From Candidatus Staskawiczbacteria bacterium (GTDB lineage Bacteria; Patescibacteriota; Minisyncoccia; Minisyncoccales; Staskawiczbacteraceae): 15,574 nucleotides of DNA. Numbering within the stretch: position 1 is the first letter of the stretch; each line of letters begins with the position of its first letter. Shown in pieces: positions 7,859 to 14,858 of this stretch. The notes beneath the pieces were generated by a model. That model was given only the letters and a program-made list of their open reading frames with translations, had not been told where the DNA came from and did no database searches. The stretch is from NCBI GenBank assembly GCA_903850725.1, contig CAINMG010000096.1, positions 1 through 15,574 on the forward strand, in the 5' to 3' direction. A program made the translations under genes and the position numbers.

Positions 7859-8575
7859 TTAATTATTTAATAAAATTTCTCCGAAAACTACTATCCTCTT
7901 ATAATCCTTGCCCGGAGGATAACAGCTGACTAATACTATCACATTTGTATTATTTGTCAATGAATTGTCGATTTCTTGTCCTTTGTCAATTATTTTTTTA
8001 TCTCTTATAATGTATGTATATTTTCTTTTATTTATGTTTAAATATATTTCATCCCCAATATTTAACTTATCTAAATTGCTAAAAACTGTATCGTGCTTTA
8101 TCTTTGGCCAGCCAGGCGGAGCCGAGTGCCCGAGTATTGTGATTTGCCCAGTTTCAGTTGGCAAAACTGAGTCTGGATAATAAATAACTCCAGAGTCCAA
8201 TAATTTATATAAAGTATTTATATCTTTAGTTTGTGGAAAAACAATTTCAGTAGAAACTAAAATTTTAGGAATTTCCAAAATATTTTCTTTTGCTGAAATT
8301 TCAAATTTTACATTTTCAAGCAAGCTCTTTTCTATAACCTCATTCTCTTGGATACGAACCTTTTCTACAATTGTTGGAGCTGGCAGAGCTTGGTTTTCAT
8401 AATAATTTGCTAAAACATCTTTTTCTGAATATGGATTAAAAAAATCATAAGTTAAACCACCAACTGCCTTATAATTAAATATCCATGAAACATCTGTCCA
8501 GTTAAAAATAACATATCCAAAAATATATAGTACAATAAATATTTTAAATGTTTTTCTTGAATTTTGAGTGTTCAC
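7859..8575 (-). CDS. Sortase family transpeptidase (membrane-anchored)
   Basis: Sortases cut a sorting signal in a secreted protein and transfer it to a surface acceptor. This 238-aa protein has one N-terminal span (about 10-26) and an extracellular sortase domain. Catalytic residues are visible: His150 in ILGHS, Cys218 in VLVSCYPPG and Arg227 in YKRIVVFGE, all in the expected order near the C-terminus. The usual TLxTC appears as LVSC followed by YPPG. The start is GTG at 8573-8575, 6 bases after the stop of the CAP gene, and the giant surface gene follows 30 bases later, so the three are probably co-transcribed. The giant protein is the obvious candidate substrate, though it lacks a canonical signal. 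The sortase class cannot be assigned with confidence. Confidence 0.9.
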   Translation of the reverse strand: MNTQNSRKTFKIFIVLYIFGYVIFNWTDVSWIFNYKAVGGLTYDFFNPYSEKDVLANYYENQALPAPTIVEKVRIQENEVIEKSLLENVKFEISAKENILEIPKILVSTEIVFPQTKDINTLYKLLDSGVIYYPDSVLPTETGQITILGHSAPPGWPKIKHDTVFSNLDKLNIGDEIYLNINKRKYTYIIRDKKIIDKGQEIDNSLTNNTNVIVLVSCYPPGKDYKRIVVFGEILLNN

Positions 8576-8581
8576 AATATT

Positions 8582-9598
8582 TTAATTTAAATTTATTAAT
8601 CCCATTAGCATTTGCTTATCAATAAATGTCCCCGCACAGAGCAGTAACACCATAACTAGCGATTTCAATACCAGGCGTCTATTTTGGAAGTTATAATTTA
8701 CAACTATATTTATAATTGAGACTATTGAGATGAATATAAATAACCAATATGTAAACTTTTGCAAAAATTCTTCATATCTATAAATAATAGCATTAATAAA
8801 CTGTGAGTATGCGTTTGCTTTTGAGTTTATACTATTTCCTCTTATTGTTAAGTTGCTATCTTGCGCTGAAAGGACTTGTTTCCTTGGGATTTCTACAGTT
8901 TTGCCACTTTCAGTCTCAATAGCCATATTAGCACTATCATTTAAAATTACAACGGGTTTTGCAATTGGTTTTGCAGTATTTGCTGGCGCGCTTACAGCTG
9001 TGACTTTTTGTTTACCAAAAAGTTGTACTACAACTGTTGCTGGGCTTCCATCAAAATTTCCAGTCAAAACTGCAGTTCCAACTTCATTATAATTTGCATT
9101 TAAAAAGTTTTCTCTATGAGAGTCTGAGTTAAACCATGCACTATATACATCAGTAGATTCTGTAAACCCAATAGCCAAATTTTCTCCTGCATATTTGTAA
9201 TTGTATCCAATCTTCTTAAACCAAAACCAAGGCGTAACTCCAGATGGGCTATAATGTGCAAAATATCCATTACTAATCATGTCTTGTGCTTTTAGCATAG
9301 CTGCCTTATCAAGTTTTGCATTTTCACCCAAAGCTTTAAGCCCCAAAGCAGTGCGCTGTCCATTAATTAACTCCACTAGATCGATTTTTGAGACATCTGC
9401 AAAAAATATATTTTTAGGAATATTTAAAGATATGGAAACAAATAATATTTTTAAAATTAAGACTAAAATAACGAAATAAAATAATATTTTGCTTTGCAAA
9501 AGTCTTGGAGAATAATTGTTCTCTATTATTGGTAGAAATAATAATTTTATCTTGTTTGACAAATTATCAAACAAGTCATCATTTAATGTATAGTCCAT
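8582..9598 (-). CDS. CAP (SCP/PR1-like) domain membrane protein
   Basis: A CAP domain spans about residues 72-198. Hallmark residues are visible: His115 in GYFAHYSP, Glu139 in YAGENL, and His161/Glu163 in the SDSHRENFLN signature. The pattern VELINGQRTALGLKAL opens the domain, as is typical of bacterial CAP proteins. One membrane segment precedes it (about 37-57) and two follow (about 283-301 and 308-325), so the CAP domain should face outside. A linker rich in Ala, Pro and Lys lies at about 199-240. It is the first gene of the operon with the sortase and giant surface protein, behind a near-consensus promoter. Bacterial CAP proteins are mostly of unknown activity; a role in surface assembly is inferred from context only. 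Confidence 0.9.
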   Translation of the reverse strand: MDYTLNDDLFDNLSNKIKLLFLPIIENNYSPRLLQSKILFYFVILVLILKILFVSISLNIPKNIFFADVSKIDLVELINGQRTALGLKALGENAKLDKAAMLKAQDMISNGYFAHYSPSGVTPWFWFKKIGYNYKYAGENLAIGFTESTDVYSAWFNSDSHRENFLNANYNEVGTAVLTGNFDGSPATVVVQLFGKQKVTAVSAPANTAKPIAKPVVILNDSANMAIETESGKTVEIPRKQVLSAQDSNLTIRGNSINSKANAYSQFINAIIYRYEEFLQKFTYWLFIFISIVSIINIVVNYNFQNRRLVLKSLVMVLLLCAGTFIDKQMLMGLINLN

Positions 9599-9617
9599 AA
9601 TATTAGCTTATCTATTC

Positions 9618-9637
9618 TTAGCCGTAAAAACAGCTAA
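9618..9637 (-). promoter_or_regulatory. Short hairpin in the surface-operon leader
   Basis: TTAGCCG (9618-9624) pairs with CAGCTAA (9631-9637), with one G-U pair and a 6-base loop, about 20 bases upstream of the CAP start. It is small and AT-flanked, so only suggestive. Confidence 0.3.
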
Positions 9638-9664
9638 ATTATTTCAATATTTATTGTATTCTTT

Positions 9665-9694
9665 ATTATATCATATTTTTGACCACCTTGTCAA
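9665..9694 (-). promoter_or_regulatory. Promoter of the CAP-sortase-surface protein operon
   Basis: On the minus strand an exact TTGACA (9694-9689), an 18-base spacer and an exact TATAAT (9670-9665) form a vegetative sigma-70-type promoter. The start point would be near 9658, giving a leader of about 60 nt before the ATG at 9598. Confidence 0.8.
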
Positions 9695-9701
9695 TAGCAA
9701 A

Positions 9702-9723
9702 CAAAAACAGGGCCAATCCCCTG
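9702..9723 (-). terminator. Rho-independent terminator upstream of the surface operon
   Basis: On the minus strand CAGGG, a 6-base loop and CCCTG are followed directly by TTTTTGTTT. It closes transcription from the GAPDH side just before the operon promoter. Confidence 0.75.
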
Positions 9724-9749
9724 CTTTCACTTAAAAACATAGATAAAAA

Positions 9750-9830
9750 TTATTTTACGTTCCTAGCTTTTCGTTTTATTTTCTGTCTTTTGATATGTCT
9801 TCTCGTACACTTTTTTGTTTGATTTTTCAT
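9750..9830 (-). CDS. Possible 26-aa highly basic peptide
   Basis: ATG at 9830 to TAA at 9750 encodes 26 residues, 13 of them Lys or Arg, with no acidic residue (starts MKNQTKKC, ends RKARNVK). The terminator begins about 27 bases after the stop, so the ORF is probably transcribed. No Shine-Dalgarno precedes it, but few genes here have one. Size and charge resemble tiny accessory ribosomal proteins such as bTHX or bL37, without recognisable sequence match. A-rich DNA yields Lys codons easily, so chance is a real alternative. Confidence 0.3.
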   Translation of the reverse strand: MKNQTKKCTRRHIKRQKIKRKARNVK

Positions 9831-9840
9831 ATAAATATAG

Positions 9841-9937
9841 CGAGGCAAATGAACTTTTTTGGAAGTTGTCCCGCCGTGCGGGACAAATTGAGCACACCGC
9901 AGTGGCTCAATCGGAAAAAAAGTTTATTTGCCGAGCG
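9841..9937. repeat. Inverted repeat able to form a three-way junction
   Basis: Outer arms GGCAAATgAACTTTTTTgG (from 9844) and their near-complement ending TTTATTTGCC (to 9932) enclose two hairpins. Hairpin 1 is a perfect 9-bp stem, TTGTCCCGC/GCGGGACAA (9866-9886, loop CGT). Hairpin 2 is TTGAGC-CAC/GTG-GCTCAA (9888-9910) with one bulged A. It starts just after the GAPDH stop. The symmetry suggests a small non-coding mobile or structural element; no transposase is associated. It probably also ends or slows GAPDH transcription. The 9599-9942 intergenic region otherwise holds the operon promoter, a terminator and a possible tiny ORF. Confidence 0.65.
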
Positions 9938-9942
9938 TATTG

Positions 9943-10953
9943 CTAATTAATTTTTTTACCAACAAATTCTGCAAATTCAGCTAATCTACAAGAATATCCC
10001 CATTCATTGTCATACCAGCTAATTACTTTTATCATGTTACCATTTACTTTGGTTTCTGGCAAGTCAATTATTGAAGAATAGCTGTCACCTTTAAAATCTG
10101 AAGAAACTAATTGTTCACTAACTACTTTTAATATTTCCTTAAAATTATCACTTTCACTAGCTTTGGCAAATGCTTGGTTTACCTGTTCTATGGTAACTGA
10201 GTCTTTTACTTCTACAACCAAGTCAAGCAATGAAACTGTTGGAGTTGGTACTCTTACTGAGATACCGTCTAGCTTGCCACTTAATTCTGGAATTATTTTG
10301 CCAATTGACTTGGCTGCTCCAGTGCTAGTTGGAATAATATTTTGGCCTGCAGATCTTGCTCGACGCAAATCTTTGTGTGGCAAATCTAAAATTCTTTGAT
10401 CATTGGTGTAGCTATGTATAGTAGTCATAAATCCTTTGATAATTGTAAAATTATCATTTAAAACTTTTGCTACAGGGGCTAAACAATTAGTTGTGCAAGA
10501 CCCCATGTCCATAATATCAATATCTTTAAAATCAACACCTTCTGTATTAACTCCCAAGATAAATCCTGAAATATCTTTTTCTTTACCTGGGCCAGATAAA
10601 ATAACTTTTTTGGCACCAGCACTTAAATGCTTTCCTGCACCAGCTTTGTCATTAAAAACACCAGAACATTCCAAAACAATATCTACGCCAAGTTCTTTCC
10701 AAGGTAAATTTTCAGGATTTTTTTCAGCAAAAGTTTTATATTCTTTACCATCTACTGAAATTGAATTATCTGTAAAAGAAATATCTGCATCAAACGTTCC
10801 GTAGTTAGAATCATGCTTTAGTAAATGTGCCAAAGTTTCATTGTCTGTTAAATCATTAATTGCCACTACATCCAAATTAGGATGCTTTTCTAAAAGGCGC
10901 TTAAAAACTTGTCTTCCAATTCTCCCAAACCCATTTATTGCTACTTTTGTCAT
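9943..10953 (-). CDS. gap: Glyceraldehyde-3-phosphate dehydrogenase, type I
   Basis: Oxidises and phosphorylates glyceraldehyde-3-phosphate to 1,3-bisphosphoglycerate with NAD+ in cytosolic glycolysis. At 336 aa it has the usual length. The Rossmann start KVAINGFGRIGR (3-14), Asp34 in AINDLTD (favouring NAD+), catalytic Cys153 in GSCTTNCLAP and His180 in TTIHSYTNDQ are all visible, as is the C-terminal SWYDNEWGYSCRL. The usual SNAS before the Cys reads DMGS here, a local variant. It stands alone between the zinc-ribbon gene and the surface operon. Only about 10 bases separate the start codon from a 74-bp palindromic repeat, so the leader may carry stable hairpins; a TTGCAT-17-TAAAAT promoter candidate lies beyond the repeat, starting in the 3' end of the preceding gene. 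No clear Shine-Dalgarno is present. Confidence 0.97.
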   Translation of the reverse strand: MTKVAINGFGRIGRQVFKRLLEKHPNLDVVAINDLTDNETLAHLLKHDSNYGTFDADISFTDNSISVDGKEYKTFAEKNPENLPWKELGVDIVLECSGVFNDKAGAGKHLSAGAKKVILSGPGKEKDISGFILGVNTEGVDFKDIDIMDMGSCTTNCLAPVAKVLNDNFTIIKGFMTTIHSYTNDQRILDLPHKDLRRARSAGQNIIPTSTGAAKSIGKIIPELSGKLDGISVRVPTPTVSLLDLVVEVKDSVTIEQVNQAFAKASESDNFKEILKVVSEQLVSSDFKGDSYSSIIDLPETKVNGNMIKVISWYDNEWGYSCRLAEFAEFVGKKIN

Positions 10954-10963
10954 ATTTACTCAG

Positions 10964-11037
10964 TGTCATTCCCGCGAAAGCGGGAATCCAGAGTAGTACG
11001 CGAAAACCCTGGATTCCCAATCAAGTTGGGAATGACA
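10964..11037. repeat. 74-bp palindromic repeat upstream of gap
   Basis: Two inverted units, each itself a hairpin: TGTCATTCCCGC-gaaa-GCGGGAATCCAG (from 10964) and, on the other strand, TGTCATTCCCAACTTGATTGGGAATCCAG (from 11037), separated by about 17 bases. It has no ORF. Elements with GTCATTCCCGC...GCGGGAATCCAG ends are widespread in bacterial intergenic DNA (known from general experience, compare dRS3-like repeats). It is probably a MITE- or REP-like unit. Confidence 0.75.
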
Positions 11038-11077
11038 AAATAATTTTTCTTAATTCATTTTACCTAAATAATCACAT

Positions 11078-12829
11078 TTATGCAACTTCTTGCTGATAGC
11101 ACTGCTCACAATACACAATTTCCGGCCTGTCTGGAGCATAACTCGTTTCAAATTCGTTTTGACATCCCTGCTTCATACATTTTCTGTGCCAGAGTTTAGC
11201 AGGATTACGCCAGGCAAATCTGCTGTAGTGCCTGCAGTTTTGACATATTCTAGGTAATGGAATTTTAAGAAGTTTGTAAAATTGTAATTCTTGTTGAGTA
11301 ATTTTAAAAACTTTTGCACATTCATGACTACAATTTCCTTCATGACCGCAACTGATAATTTCTTTGGTTATGCTTTCATCAACATTGTTGATATCATCTG
11401 GCACATTATTGCTTTGCATTGTTGCATTAAATTCTCTATTTTTCTGCTCGTGCCAAACAAATCCCCGCTCTTTAGCTTCACTTTCTGAAAGATAAAAATG
11501 CTCGTTAGCAAGCGTTTCGTTATAAGCCACAGGGCTCATTTCAGCTGGAAAAAATTCTCCATATTTATAAACTATTCCCTTTTTATCAATATAAGGCATT
11601 TCATTCATATGAGCAATAATTTTTGGAATCAGTGCCTCATATTCTTCTTTAGTATACTGTTTATTAAAAATACAATATTGCTTGTTGCGTAAACTTATGC
11701 AACCAAATAAATTGGAGGAATTTTGACCGCAAAAAGAGCAGTATCTTATATTTGAAACTGACGAATAACACTGCCAAGAAAAAGCAACATCATAAGCCCC
11801 TCCTCCTACAACAACTGATTCATATATCAATTCAGTTCCATTACCATAATTAGTTTGATCATAAGAATCTTTTACGGGACCAACGAAAAAATTTTGGCAA
11901 TACTTAATATTCTCACCATCAACAACTCTCCAGCAATGTTTAGTATTCTTTGAATTTTGAATATAATCTCCAGAGACGTCAACGTTACGGCGTCCGTGAA
12001 TAAATTTATTTGGAAATTTCATCCAATGTTCAATGACCCACTTAAGTAAATTTTCAACATTAATTCTTGAGCTCAATTTGAATTCTTTTATTTTATCTAA
12101 ATATTCTTCCTTTGAATATGGCTGATTAAAAATGAAATATGACTTGTTTCTAAGATTTATACAACCTAAACAATTATTGCAACCAACGCAATTTTTACAA
12201 AAAATAACATCATTACAATCTTCGCAATCTACAGAATAGAGTGCTTTGTAACATTTAATAATATTAACTGAGTCATAACACATTTCTGATTCGTTAAACA
12301 TAAAACAATCAAAAATATCTTTAGACTTAGCACCATAAATAGAATATGCAGAATTTTCTACATACGTAAGAGCAAATGAAAGATAGCAATCTTTTGGCTC
12401 TGTCGCATTGGAGCAATAATCGCTACGCACAGGATTAATGAGCGAACGAGACATTACAGGCACCCGATAAAATAGCTCTTTAAATTGTTCAAAAAACGAA
12501 CGCGAAAAATCATATTCTTGCCCGTATTCTATCGGATCCCATAAATCTGAATACCACTCTGCTGTTTCTAATATTTTTACTGGAGAATCTTCATGTAAAA
12601 AAGAAAAAATCTCTTTACCATGAATATCTTTTTTCCTAAACAATTTCCAATCATTACGCCATGCAAACCTTCTCTGCAATCTACAATCTGGACAAAAAGT
12701 TGGTGCAGGAACCTTGATTTTTTCATAGAAATTAAAATCCTCTGGCTCGATTACAAAGTCCTTTTTACAATTTTGACAAATTTTGGCTTGCCCTGAGCCC
12801 ACAGGTGAATAGGTTTCTTCTCTTGACAT
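11078..12829 (-). CDS. Double zinc-ribbon protein of unknown function (583 aa)
   Basis: The function is unknown. The N-terminus has CQNC (18-21) and CPDC (46-49) flanking DFNFYEKIKVPAPTF, followed by RRFAWRN (53-59). The same pattern returns near the C-terminus: CAKVF (504), FYKLLKIPLPRICQNC (517-532) and RFAWRN (537-542), then a further zinc site at Cys551, 556, 574 and 577. The middle also repeats: GCINLRNKSYFIFNQPYSKEEY (about 219-240) and GCISLRNKQYCIFNKQYTKEEY (about 375-400), each after short Tyr/Asn/Cys-rich segments that look like beta-helix turns. The protein is therefore roughly two-fold repeated. It is probably cytosolic, with no signal or span. I recognise it as a family common in Patescibacteria, sometimes given the misleading database label 'Caib/baif'. 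Zinc binding is likely; a partner is not evident from the neighbours. Confidence 0.85.
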   Translation of the reverse strand: MSREETYSPVGSGQAKICQNCKKDFVIEPEDFNFYEKIKVPAPTFCPDCRLQRRFAWRNDWKLFRKKDIHGKEIFSFLHEDSPVKILETAEWYSDLWDPIEYGQEYDFSRSFFEQFKELFYRVPVMSRSLINPVRSDYCSNATEPKDCYLSFALTYVENSAYSIYGAKSKDIFDCFMFNESEMCYDSVNIIKCYKALYSVDCEDCNDVIFCKNCVGCNNCLGCINLRNKSYFIFNQPYSKEEYLDKIKEFKLSSRINVENLLKWVIEHWMKFPNKFIHGRRNVDVSGDYIQNSKNTKHCWRVVDGENIKYCQNFFVGPVKDSYDQTNYGNGTELIYESVVVGGGAYDVAFSWQCYSSVSNIRYCSFCGQNSSNLFGCISLRNKQYCIFNKQYTKEEYEALIPKIIAHMNEMPYIDKKGIVYKYGEFFPAEMSPVAYNETLANEHFYLSESEAKERGFVWHEQKNREFNATMQSNNVPDDINNVDESITKEIISCGHEGNCSHECAKVFKITQQELQFYKLLKIPLPRICQNCRHYSRFAWRNPAKLWHRKCMKQGCQNEFETSYAPDRPEIVYCEQCYQQEVA

Positions 12830-12852
12830 AGATTTATAATTTGCTACAATTA

Positions 12853-12880
12853 ATTATACTTACGAAAAAGACCCTTGCAA
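12853..12880 (-). promoter_or_regulatory. Promoter of the zinc-ribbon gene
   Basis: On the minus strand TTGCAA (12880-12875), a 16-base spacer and an exact TATAAT (12858-12853) lie upstream of the ATG at 12829, giving a leader near 20 nt. The -35 lies within the stem of the preceding terminator. Confidence 0.5.
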
Positions 12881-12905
12881 GGCTCGTCCTTGCTGGGGGC
12901 TTTTT
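12865..12905 (-). terminator. Terminator after the NYN gene
   Basis: AAAAAGACCCTTGCAAGG pairs with CCTTGCTGGGGGCTTTTT around a 5-base loop, with a small internal loop and one mismatch. On the minus strand it ends in a T-run (TCTTTTT). It begins 4 bases after the NYN stop codon. Confidence 0.8.
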
Positions 12906-12908
12906 CTT

Positions 12909-13406
12909 TTATGCCGAATATTTTAACTGTTCTTTCTTATCATTCATATAAACAATTTTTGCATTTGTTCTCTTTAATAAAATAGAACATTTTGCTGATG
13001 GGTGTGGAGATAGAATAGAATGAAATTTTTTCTTTTCAAGCAAAAATGACACAAGGCACGAGTAATCTCCATCACTACTTATTAACAACGCATTATCAAA
13101 TTTATTTTCATAAAGATCTCTTACTGACTGCAAAACTAAATCAGCGTCGCAATTCCCCTTTGCTTTTCCATCACCATCATAAATAACTTCTTTAAAAACC
13201 AGCGTAAAACCATATTCTTGCAAAGATTGATAAAGATTTTTATACCTTGGAATCATTCCAATAAACAAATATGCAGTTTTAACATTATATTTTTCAGATA
13301 GCCAAACTCTAAATCTTTTATAATCTAATTTCCAACCCAAATCAGTAATACCTCTATGTAAATTTGCTCCGTCTATATATGCAAAATTGTTTTCTTTATT
13401 TTCCAT
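12909..13406 (-). CDS. NYN (PIN-like) domain protein, probable ribonuclease
   Basis: At 165 aa this is one NYN domain (LabA/DUF88 group of the PIN superfamily), which cuts RNA with metal ions. The acidic residues that bind the metals are visible: Asp12 and Asn15 in YIDGANLH, Asp87 and Asp89 in KGNCDADL, and Asp112 and Asp114 in ISSDGDYSCLV. There is no signal or membrane segment, so it is cytosolic. It is monocistronic: its own promoter sits upstream and a strong terminator follows. The -10 box lies so close to the ATG that the mRNA would have a leader of only about 5-7 bases. No antitoxin-like partner is adjacent, which argues against a toxin-antitoxin pair. The target RNA is unknown. Confidence 0.88.
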   Translation of the reverse strand: MENKENNFAYIDGANLHRGITDLGWKLDYKRFRVWLSEKYNVKTAYLFIGMIPRYKNLYQSLQEYGFTLVFKEVIYDGDGKAKGNCDADLVLQSVRDLYENKFDNALLISSDGDYSCLVSFLLEKKKFHSILSPHPSAKCSILLKRTNAKIVYMNDKKEQLKYSA

Positions 13407-13418
13407 AAATTATACTCT

Positions 13419-13446
13419 ATTATATCAAATACTGGTTTTTATGCAA
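13419..13446 (-). promoter_or_regulatory. Promoter of the NYN gene, near-leaderless
   Basis: On the minus strand TTGCAT (13446-13441), a 16-base spacer and an exact TATAAT (13424-13419). The ATG begins at 13406, 12 bases after the -10, so transcripts would start about 5-7 bases before the ATG with no room for a Shine-Dalgarno. Confidence 0.6.
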
Positions 13447-13466
13447 GAAAATTATAATTAGCACAA

Positions 13467-13500
13467 AACAAAAAGCGCCTTTTGGCGCAATTTGTTTTTA
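13467..13500 (-). terminator. Terminator of the redox gene pair
   Basis: GCGCC, loop AAAA and GGCGC on the minus strand, followed by TTTTTGTTTT, with an extended A/T outer stem (AACAAA/TTTGTT). It begins a few bases after the glutaredoxin stop. Confidence 0.85.
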
Positions 13501-13506
13501 ATATAA

Positions 13507-13734
13507 TTATATCTTTAGAAGTTCATCAATTCTATTTTTATCAAATCCTACAATAACATTATCATCTATCTCTACTACAGGAACTCCCATTTGACCAGAA
13601 ACTTTTACCATATGTTCTAGTTCTTTTTCATTTGTAGAAACATCAATATCAGAAAATTCAATGTTCTTACTAGTCAAATAAGATTTTAGGGTCTTGCAGT
13701 AAACACAGCTTGGTGTCGAATAAATTTTAATCAT
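13507..13734 (-). CDS. Small glutaredoxin-like protein (NrdH/Grx type)
   Basis: A single thioredoxin fold of 75 aa. The dithiol active site is CVYC (Cys10-Cys13) after IKIYSTPS; the cis-proline motif is GVPVVEI, and GFDKNRIDELL closes the fold, as in NrdH-redoxins and glutaredoxins. It reduces disulfides in the cytosol, with electrons coming from glutathione or a thioredoxin-reductase-like enzyme; neither source is encoded in the window. It lies 21 bases after the GILT/DsbA-like gene and before a terminator, so the two form an operon. It might serve general thiol reduction or supply ribonucleotide reductase. The link to the upstream thiol protein is by context. Confidence 0.92.
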   Translation of the reverse strand: MIKIYSTPSCVYCKTLKSYLTSKNIEFSDIDVSTNEKELEHMVKVSGQMGVPVVEIDDNVIVGFDKNRIDELLKI

Positions 13735-13755
13735 ATTTTGAAATTTTATTTAATT

Positions 13756-14808
13756 TTATTGAGCTGGCTCACATCCTGCTTGAGTATTTGCTGAAGCAGA
13801 GCCTGCTGCAGATGCATAAGTTTCGGAAAAACTTGAAGCAGCTGAAGCAGTATTTAGTTTCAAGCTACAAGCTGAAGGCTGAGTATTAAATGCTGCGCAG
13901 ATAATACTTTTTAGAGCCTCTGAATTTCTTCCTCCGAAATCAAATTCAGAAATTTGTCCATCTTGCAAAACCAATGTTGGAGAGCCTGTAACACCATATT
14001 TTGTGTTTAAATCAAAGTCTTTTTGAGCATAAGCCAAACCTTTGCTTGCATCGGTCATGCAAGAATTTAACTGTGAAGTACTTACTCCTGTTGATTTTAA
14101 ACATCCATCAACATCTCCTTTTTTAATGTGACAAGATACATAACTCCAATATTTACTATTTTGCTCATCTCTTATACAAATCTGTCTTAAATTCTCCTGA
14201 GCTTCTGCATCCCCATGCATTGCTGTAATTTTTCCGTTAACAACAGAACCCATATATCTTACTTTTATATTAGAAGCTAAAGCTGGAGCATTTTTTACAA
14301 CATCAGCCAGCACTCTTTGCATTTGCAAACCATATGGACATTTGCTAACCACGAAAGCATCTAAAACTGGTTTATCTACTTTTTGGATGTCAGCTGCGGT
14401 TTTCTTTGGAGTAGCTTCAGTATTGCCTGCTGGTTGATTTGTTGTGTCATTTTCATCTAAATTAAAAGCTTGTGGAAATAACAATTTCCCATCTTTTGTA
14501 GCATACGAATCGAATTCATTTTCTCCCACTTTAAGTTTTATTTTAACCAATCCACTTTCCTCCGAAATTGCAGTGTAAGAGGCAGTTGATTGACCTTTTA
14601 AAACAACATTATTTAAATATTCAATTGATTTTTTTGCAACATCCTCATTTGATAAAGTTTTTCCTATTTTAAAATCAAAAATCTTAGCAAAACTATCTCC
14701 ACCAAATGCCAAATAACCACCAACTGCAATAACTAAAACTGCCACAGCAGTTAAAATAAAATTCTGATCTAATTTAATTTTCCCAAGATTTATTTTACCT
14801 ATTTTCAT
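13756..14808 (-). CDS. Membrane-anchored GILT/DsbA-like thioredoxin-fold protein
   Basis: An N-terminal anchor (about 16-36) is followed by a small domain (about 48-120), a Thr/Pro/Lys linker and a thioredoxin-fold domain (about 148-310) that should lie outside the membrane. The active site is VSKCPYGLQM: Cys157 is present but the second cysteine of CxxC is Gly160. Then come MHGDAEAQENLRQIC (197-211), YVSCHIKKGDVDGCL and LNSCM, ending in the cis-Pro motif GVTGSPTLVL. The HG..E..xN....C pattern and Cys spacing resemble the GILT signature (CQHGxxECxxNxxxxC) of lysosomal thiol reductases and related archaeal and bacterial proteins. A Ser/Ala-rich tail ends GCEPAQ. A monothiol site suggests isomerase or reductase chemistry rather than simple oxidation. 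It is first in an operon with the glutaredoxin and could help fold the Cys-rich surface protein (inference). Confidence 0.85.
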   Translation of the reverse strand: MKIGKINLGKIKLDQNFILTAVAVLVIAVGGYLAFGGDSFAKIFDFKIGKTLSNEDVAKKSIEYLNNVVLKGQSTASYTAISEESGLVKIKLKVGENEFDSYATKDGKLLFPQAFNLDENDTTNQPAGNTEATPKKTAADIQKVDKPVLDAFVVSKCPYGLQMQRVLADVVKNAPALASNIKVRYMGSVVNGKITAMHGDAEAQENLRQICIRDEQNSKYWSYVSCHIKKGDVDGCLKSTGVSTSQLNSCMTDASKGLAYAQKDFDLNTKYGVTGSPTLVLQDGQISEFDFGGRNSEALKSIICAAFNTQPSACSLKLNTASAASSFSETYASAAGSASANTQAGCEPAQ

Positions 14809-14820
14809 ATATTTTTATTT

Positions 14821-14835
14821 CCCACCAAAGGCGGG
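14821..14835 (-). promoter_or_regulatory. Leader hairpin of the redox operon
   Basis: CCCACC (14821-14826) and GGCGGG (14830-14835) form a 6-bp stem with one G-U pair and a 3-base loop, about 12 bases upstream of the ATG at 14808. It is the only GC-rich patch in an otherwise AT-rich leader. Confidence 0.35.
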
Positions 14836-14858
14836 CAAGTTAATTATAATATTTTATT

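Noticed and set aside
9695..9942. tRNA or other known small RNA in the cloverleaf-like region after gap
   Set aside because: The two hairpins lack tRNA loop sequences (no GG/TTC loops or anticodon-arm layout), and the outer stem is A/T-rich.
10163..10804. Plus-strand ORFs opposite GAPDH
   Set aside because: The minus strand encodes a full-length GAPDH with all catalytic motifs; the opposite frames are shadows.
12909..13406. NYN protein as toxin of a toxin-antitoxin pair
   Set aside because: It stands alone between its own promoter and terminator, with no small antitoxin-like gene beside it.
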